Source: Marchantia polymorpha subsp. ruderalis (lineage: Eukaryota; Streptophyta; Marchantiopsida; Marchantiales; Marchantiaceae). From it: a DNA stretch of 64,000 nt. The notes under the pieces were generated by a model, which was given only the letters and a program-made list of their open reading frames with translations, ran no database searches and was not told the DNA's origin. The translations under genes and the position numbers were made by a program. Every line of letters starts with the position of its first letter. The stretch's first letter is position 1. The stretch lies in assembly GCA_037833965.1 (NCBI GenBank), contig AP031356.1, forward strand, positions 21,908,501 through 21,972,500. Direction: 5' to 3'. Positions 60,801-64,000 of the stretch are shown here, in pieces.

Positions 60801-63800
60801 GTGCGGGTGACAATCACGCTATCTGGCTTATGCAGGTTAGGTTTCACCTGTAGCTATAATGTAATTGACCATTTTATTTTCGGTTTCTAATTGTGAGGAT
60901 TAATATATGATGCGTTGAATGAAGGAACTGCTTTCATACTGTACTTATCCACCACGTTTGTCAATCAACAACGTGGTGGCTAAGTATGTTCATTGTTATA
61001 TGTTCTACGTCTCTGAGGCCTATGTACTCCTCCCTCACTGACAGGTACTATTATTATACCTACAGTAGTTCTAATTTCGGTTAAGAGTCAGAGTAAATTC
61101 ATCGTATATTTGCTGGCCTTGGAACTAAAGTATACAGATGTAGGTTACCATAGGTGGTCTTATGCATGCCGGTAAGCATTGAATCTACAACTATGAATAA
61201 TGTCGGACTTACTGCTCTTGATTATCGTCTTCTAAATTACAAATTTGTGGTTGGTCAAACTCTCTTACCATATCCTTGTATTTGTTAAATTTATATTGTA
61301 TCATATGGGAAATACACGTTAAACATCACCTTCTTCTTCTACTTCAGTCTTATTCTTGTACATTGATTTGTCATCATATATGCAGGGTTGGCTATTTGCC
61401 ACTGATGACTGGTTCTGGAAGCCTCCTCAAATGAAGGTCTTGCTACAACTACCTTGTTTCTCCTCACTTTTATCATAGCTTTCCGCTTCTGAGGTCTTTG
61501 CAGCGCGATGTCTAAAAAGGTTATCGCAATATCACCTTTTCTTTGTCATCACGGAAGATATTGGAGGAAATATGCTTTTGTCCTGATCAGGTATCTTTCA
61601 ACTCATTTCAGGCGTTATTACATTCTGTCCCAGTGGGACAAATGATCGTACTAGATCTTTTTGCAGACGTGAAACCTGTTTGGCAACGTTCAGATCACTT
61701 CTATGGCATCCCTTACATATGGTATATGTCTTCCAAGTTCGACGAATCTTTAATGCTTGTAATTTTACCTTCCATCTTTCTGTTTGCAGCACAAGATGTA
61801 GGTTCCTCTTATATGCTATGTCAGGGAGGTCCAGTTTCACCCAATGCTCATCAACTATTAGAGTTCACACTAGTAAAGTTTGCTAACTGAAAAGGTCTTT
61901 GACTTACAGGTGCATGTTGCACAATTTTGGAGGAAATTTGGAAATGTATGGAAGGGTTGACACAATAGGATCAGCCCCTATTGAAGCACTCAGGAGTCCA
62001 AACTCTACCATGGTACTTGAATGGATGAGCTTGTATGCAACTCCTTATATTTGGAAGTCAATATTTTATCCAGTTTGATCATTAAGTAACAGAATATGCC
62101 GGGAGTTACTGCGTTGGGATAGTAACCCCCACCATTATTGTATTAATGGTGGGGGTTACAATAATGGACGAGTACAACTCTTTTGTGATGCAAAATTGTA
62201 TTTCAACACTTGTGTATCGAACGGTAGCCAACTTTGCATATACACACCATCCTCAATGAAGAATCTGTCAACATATGCAAACAGGCAGGTCAAGAGCGAC
62301 TCCTCTTGACTTAAGAAATGAAGCCGTGACTGAGCAGGCCATTATTTAGAGCATGGCTACCTCAACCTCATCTGTATGAAAAGTTCCAGCTCATTACCTG
62401 GTTTCCATTGAGTTCCAGTTTACAGCGAGCCGCATATGCCAGCTGCTCTGACTTTTTGAATGATTTTCCTGTCTTTGACTTTCGGTTGTGTGTTGAAAGG
62501 TTGGAGTGGGTATGTGTATGGAAGGGATTGAACATAATCCAGTAGTGTATGAGCTCATGGGGGAAATGTCATTTCGCAGCGAGGCTGTACAGCTGGAGGT
62601 AAGACTATTCTGTGGATTTCTGGTGAACCCTTATTTATCATTTGATTCAGTCAATATGTTCTATCTCAACATAGTCCAGACAGCAAGGTAGAGCACATTT
62701 GAAATATTGGGACGTTAAAGATAGTGTGCGGCTAGATGCTTCTCGAAAGATATTCGTAGAAACCGATGCTGATCACAAGCGTCTGTAAGTAGTAGGTGTT
62801 TGTTAATTCAGATGGTAGTAGAGATGTCATTGCCATTTTTCATAAAAACGATGTGGTTCGAGTCTTTTTTGGTGTTTAAGGGAAGCCTTTTTCCTATGCC
62901 GCAGGATTGGATTTCTGATTATAGTTCAAGAAGGTATGGAACAGCTTCTGGAGGAGCTCAAGCAGCATGGAAAGTACTACATCATACCATTTACAACTGT
63001 CAAGATGGAGTCGCTGTAAGTAGTTTTCTGCTTTTTCGGGTTTTTAAAGTCCAAAATCCTAAACTAGAGTTTCTGGAGACTACTCGTCCATACAGGGAAT
63101 AAGTAGATTATTCTTTACCTCTGATAACTGCAGTTGCACTTTACTATTTCTGAGTTAGGCAGATAAGTCTTTGTGCAATGTTTTAAACTTATCCCTCGCT
63201 TGAAGTACAGGGACTACGTTTTTATCCACAATTTGAATGTAGATCAAGGTGATGTCGTTTGTAGAGAAGTGTAGCACAGCAAGTTTTACGATGTGTACTT
63301 GCTCCTGCACATTTTTCTGCTGACCTATCACTGTCTGGTTATTTTCGTGAATTGATGCGTTCAGGACCATAATGGAGACGTGATCGTGGAGTTTCCTGAT
63401 AAAAATCCAGATTTGATGTATGTTACTGGAAATAGAGATTCCCTTAAGCTGAGAGGATCGTTTAGTTTGAGTGGGATTCGTAAGCCAAGAGGAGGGGGGA
63501 AACTTGGGCATAATCCTCACTTATGGTATTCACAAGCAGATGCTGTCAGAGCTCTTGGTTTATTACTTTCATCTGCAGACGAGCTTGGAGAAGGGCTTCC
63601 CTACAGGTTAACGCCTCAAGATTCATGTTATTTACTCCGATTTGCTATCTTTCCGAAGTCTTCGGTAAATTTGAAGTTGTAACTGCTTGTTTGAGATTCG
63701 CCTCCTTGAGTGCATTCTGATTATGCAAGTTTACTGTTTTACTTGCTCCCTTAGATATGACTTAGTTGATTTGACCCGGCAAGTTCTTTCGAAGAGGGCG

Positions 63801-64000
63801 AATGAGCTGTATACAAACATACTAGCAGCGTATGGAAGCAGGAAGGTTGAAAATGTACAAAGATTTGGAAACAGTTTGTTGGAGCTATTTTCGGACATTG
63901 ACAAGTTATTGGCATCCTGTGAGGGATTTCTGCTCGGGCCATGGCTAGAAAGTGCCAAAAATCTATCAACAAATCCGGAGGAGAAAATACTAGTAAGCAA
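54848..64000 (+). CDS. NAGLU: Alpha-N-acetylglucosaminidase (NAGLU, GH89), 3' end outside window
   Basis: Removes terminal alpha-linked GlcNAc; family GH89, secretory/vacuolar; Arabidopsis orthologue CYL1. Seventeen exons in phase: 54848-55066, 55635-55711, 56518-56729, 57152-57273, 57518-57609, 59251-59345, 59525-59606, 59705-59811, 60109-60139, 60718-60835, 61386-61436, 61612-61721, 61910-62012, 62500-62598, 62905-63015, 63365-63606, 63755-63992. A donor GTAAGC follows the last, so the gene continues beyond the window; 703 of roughly 800 codons are visible. The first 30 residues form a signal peptide ([15 protein letters not shown]). Landmarks: [77 protein letters not shown] (Glu351, matching human E316), [19 protein letters not shown] (Glu481, matching human E446). 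ATG 54848 is the first in frame. No damage seen; intron 5 is long (1.6 kb). Confidence 0.95.
58121..58177. repeat. Inverted repeat in NAGLU intron 5
   Basis: GTAATGTTTATAA (58121-58133) and its exact complement TTATAAACATTAC (58165-58177) flank a 31-nt loop. It may be the core of a small MITE or a transcript hairpin; the ends of a larger element are not visible. Confidence 0.7.
62122..62159. repeat. Perfect hairpin in NAGLU intron 13
   Basis: GTAACCCCCACCATTA (62122-62137) pairs exactly with TAATGGTGGGGGTTAC (62144-62159) around a 6-nt loop. The stem is GC-rich in otherwise AT-rich intron DNA, and lies on the transcribed strand of NAGLU. It could be the tip of a foldback transposon or a structured intronic RNA. 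Confidence 0.9.

Overview
The window is nuclear DNA from a land plant, most likely a bryophyte (inference). Two genes point to a plant: a full-size, two-halves-in-one peroxisomal ABCD transporter of the PXA1/CTS/COMATOSE type, and a plant-type alpha-N-acetylglucosaminidase. All genes are intron-rich with GT-AG introns. Compact GC-rich islands stand at or upstream of the gene starts, separated by long AT-rich spacers. There is no operon structure, no prokaryotic promoter logic and no CRISPR.

Layout. 1-4133 and 7132-11243 are two copies of a tandem duplication (offset about 7.13 kb), each carrying a divergent double-AP2-domain transcription factor gene. Copy A is open (357 aa, 8 exons). Copy B has an in-frame TGA in exon 7 and a net 46-nt deletion in exon 8. 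A GC-rich, repeat-rich island (12.64-14.2 kb) precedes a three-exon sideroflexin gene (16415-17646, + strand). 20.4-33.4 kb is a graveyard of hAT-superfamily transposons, with a tRNA-Ser(GCT) at 22045-22126. The region holds a short MITE, three copies of a GGTAA/TTACC-rich MITE, a decayed hAT-like transposase on the minus strand (25.0-27.2 kb), and a decayed BED-type hAT transposase on the plus strand (about 30.0-32.8 kb) that has itself been hit by two of the MITEs. Fragments of an unidentified multicopy gene are broken up among them.

35436-45988 (minus strand) is the ABCD transporter. I could phase 25 coding exons; two exon boundaries need non-obvious acceptors, one of them apparently compensating a 1-nt insertion. 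A decayed unknown coding remnant (46.15-46.75 kb) and a GC-rich island (46.9-47.7 kb) follow, then about 6 kb of AT-rich, apparently empty DNA. A GC island at 53.8-54.3 kb leads into the NAGLU gene (54848 to beyond 64000, + strand). Seventeen exons and 703 codons are visible; its 3' end lies outside the window.

How the genes relate: nothing suggests co-regulation. Fatty-acid (or jasmonate precursor) import into peroxisomes, mitochondrial amino-acid transport and lysosomal/vacuolar glycan turnover are independent housekeeping functions. The duplicated AP2 pair and the transposon cluster are the dynamic parts. All exon coordinates were worked out by eye from splice-site consensus, reading-frame continuity and remembered family sequence; no alignment was run.
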